This document shows positions 5,678-6,728 of a DNA stretch of 6,728 nucleotides, in pieces. The notes under the pieces are model-generated. The model was not told the origin of the DNA. It saw only the letters and a list, made by a program, of their open reading frames with translations, and made no database searches. Every line of letters starts with the position of its first letter. Positions within the stretch are counted from its first letter, which is position 1. Both the position numbers and the translations under genes were made by a program. Origin of the DNA: DASWTL01 sp966250385 (GTDB taxonomy: Bacteria > Bacteroidota > Bacteroidia > Sphingobacteriales > Sphingobacteriaceae); NCBI GenBank assembly GCA_966250385.1, contig CBINHC010000041.1, positions 1-6,728 of the forward strand. The letters are read 5' to 3'.

Positions 5678-6421
5678 CTAAAATAACAAGGTATTCTGGA
5701 GAAGGTATTCGGTGAGAAGTTTATATCCGTAAGGCTGTCTTAAGGCCGACTTAAGCGCTTCAGCATGCCGAAGGTTATGCATATCGCTCCCGATAAAATC
5801 GATCAGCAGGCCGTCGATCAGCTGCTGCGCAATTTTCTGAGAAGGCTTCCCGTAGTAACCTGTAAGCGACACTGTGTTTAATTGTAGATAGCATCCCGCT
5901 TCCCGGATCTTCTGATAATTCTCTATAGATCCGAACAAATAACCGTACCGTTCCGGATGAGCTAGTACCGGCTTATAACCGCGGTCTTTGATCCGCCCGA
6001 TAATATCAAAAAGATTCTGGGGGTAATTAATGAATGAGAGTTCAAAGAGAAGAAACCCGTTTCCAAGCGTAAGCAGGGGCTCCCCGGAAATCAGCTTACT
6101 TTCAAAGACCTCATCCATATAATACTCGGCGGCGGCTTCTACAGGGATATTGATATGCTGCCGGACCAGCTCCTCGCGAAGCACGTCGAGCCCCCTGAAA
6201 ATCGAATCAGGAGTATTTCTGTAAAAATCCGCCATGACATGCGGAGTCGTGATGATCTTTTTGAACCCCAGGTCGATCATTTTCCGGACAAGGACCACGG
6301 ATTCCTGAACATTCTGAGCACCGTCATCAATGCCGGGTATCAGATGTGAATGCAAATCGACCTTCAATCCCGAAAAATCAATCTCAGGCACCTCCGGTTT
6401 AGATTTGAAAAAGTTGAACAT
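5678..6421 (-). CDS. CpsB/CapC-type PHP-family protein-tyrosine phosphatase
   Basis: A 247-aa manganese-dependent phosphatase of the polymerase-and-histidinol-phosphatase (PHP) fold, related to CpsB/Wzh and YwqE. Known members dephosphorylate tyrosine residues of BY-kinases (CpsD/Wzc-like) that control capsule or exopolysaccharide chain length. Metal-binding motifs appear in family order: DLHSHLIPGIDDG at 22-34 (H24, H26, D32/D33), TPH with H61, E99 in AAAEYY, E127 in LFELS, LAHPERY at 153-159 (H155), and GSDMHN at 211-216 (D213, H215). Length is typical (about 240-255 aa). There is no signal peptide, so it acts in the cytoplasm. Its ATG lies one base after the stop of the dTDP-glucose dehydratase gene, which strongly suggests co-transcription and translational coupling, and fits a role in surface-polysaccharide production. 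No BY-kinase gene is visible in this window. Phosphatase activity is inferred from family; some members have not been tested. Confidence 0.9.
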   Translation of the reverse strand: MFNFFKSKPEVPEIDFSGLKVDLHSHLIPGIDDGAQNVQESVVLVRKMIDLGFKKIITTPHVMADFYRNTPDSIFRGLDVLREELVRQHINIPVEAAAEYYMDEVFESKLISGEPLLTLGNGFLLFELSFINYPQNLFDIIGRIKDRGYKPVLAHPERYGYLFGSIENYQKIREAGCYLQLNTVSLTGYYGKPSQKIAQQLIDGLLIDFIGSDMHNLRHAEALKSALRQPYGYKLLTEYLLQNTLLF

Positions 6422-6422
6422 G

Positions 6423-6728
6423 CTAACGGTTCGAGTATTGTTCTTTGTAATAGGACTGATAATGGCCTGAGGTCACATCGTTCAGCCACTCTTCGTTGGC
6501 AAGGTACCAGTCCACTGTTTTTTCAAGCCCTTCCTCAAACTGCAGGCTCGGCTTCCAGCCCAGTTCCCGCTGCAGTTTGGATGAATCAATAGCATAACGC
6601 AAATCGTGGCCCGCCCTGTCGGTCACAAAGGTGATCAGCTTCTCAGATGTGCCTTCCGGCCGGTCCAGTTTCCGGTCCATGATGCGGCACAGCACCCGGA
6701 TAAGATCAATGTTCTTCCATTCATTGTG
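6423..6728 (-). CDS. rfbB: dTDP-glucose 4,6-dehydratase, C-terminal part (cut by window edge)
   Basis: The last 101 residues of RmlB/RfbB, the extended short-chain dehydrogenase that converts dTDP-glucose to dTDP-4-keto-6-deoxyglucose, the second step toward dTDP-rhamnose and related deoxysugars. The reading frame is open through the window edge at 6728; a GTG at 6695 is internal and not the start. Visible landmarks are HNEWKNIDLI at the edge (normally preceded by two glycines), RIMDRKLDRPEGTS, the very characteristic DRAGHDLRYAID, then LQRELGWKP and EEGLEKTVDWYLAN. These are the substrate-binding C-terminal region; the NAD-binding GxxGxxG motif and the catalytic YxxxK lie outside the window. 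Full length should be about 350 aa. The stop TAG (6425-6423) is one base from the phosphatase ATG. The rest of the dTDP-sugar genes (rmlA, rmlC, rmlD) would be expected further right. Confidence 0.93.
   Translation of the reverse strand, partial: HNEWKNIDLIRVLCRIMDRKLDRPEGTSEKLITFVTDRAGHDLRYAIDSSKLQRELGWKPSLQFEEGLEKTVDWYLANEEWLNDVTSGHYQSYYKEQYSNR

Noticed and set aside
5739..5755. Two CTTAAG hexamers forming a 6-bp inverted repeat in the phosphatase gene
   Set aside because: Short, inside coding sequence, no T-run follows on either strand; within chance expectation.
6693..6695. GTG as a start of a short 90-aa protein at the right edge
   Set aside because: The frame is open to the edge and the residues before it (HNEWKNIDLIR) match dTDP-glucose dehydratase, so the gene is simply truncated by the window.

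Overview
The window looks like a chromosomal, mostly housekeeping stretch from a member of the Bacteroidota, most likely the Cytophagales (Dyadobacter/Spirosoma-like). That placement is an inference. It rests on the weak use of Shine-Dalgarno sites, a TAnnTTTG-type -7 element before the iron-sulfur gene, the separation of a 5'-nucleotidase into two genes, and the general look of the proteins. I see no insertion sequence, tRNA, rRNA, CRISPR array or phage gene.

Left half (143-3930, all minus strand): a compact four-gene run that reads from right to left. It starts with a 177-aa protein of unknown function anchored by one N-terminal membrane helix. Seven bases later comes a stand-alone catalytic subunit of methylmalonyl-CoA mutase, without the B12-binding domain. 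Six bases further on is a lipoprotein carrying the C-terminal domain of 5'-nucleotidase, which overlaps by 23 bases a Tat-exported metallophosphatase carrying the N-terminal catalytic domain of the same enzyme family. Spacing and overlap suggest one operon. However, a perfect 9-bp hairpin followed by a T-run lies inside the first codons of the lipoprotein gene and could separate expression of the first and second gene pairs.

Middle (3931-5673): a 92-bp divergent intergenic region leads rightward to an A-type iron-sulfur carrier (IscA/ErpA family), which ends at a textbook intrinsic terminator. Directly after it is a MacB/FtsX-type ABC transporter permease with no ATPase gene beside it. Its start is best placed at 4441, after the terminator.

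Right end (5678-6728, minus strand): the 3' part of dTDP-glucose 4,6-dehydratase (rfbB/rmlB), cut by the window edge, is followed after one base by a CpsB/CapC-type PHP-family protein-tyrosine phosphatase. Together they mark the edge of a surface-polysaccharide locus that continues beyond the window. This phosphatase gene converges on the permease gene, with stop codons 4 bases apart.

I found no clear new system. The most interesting points are the split, reversed-order nucleotidase pair with different export routes, the terminator-like hairpin within its first gene, and the unknown membrane protein leading the mutase operon.
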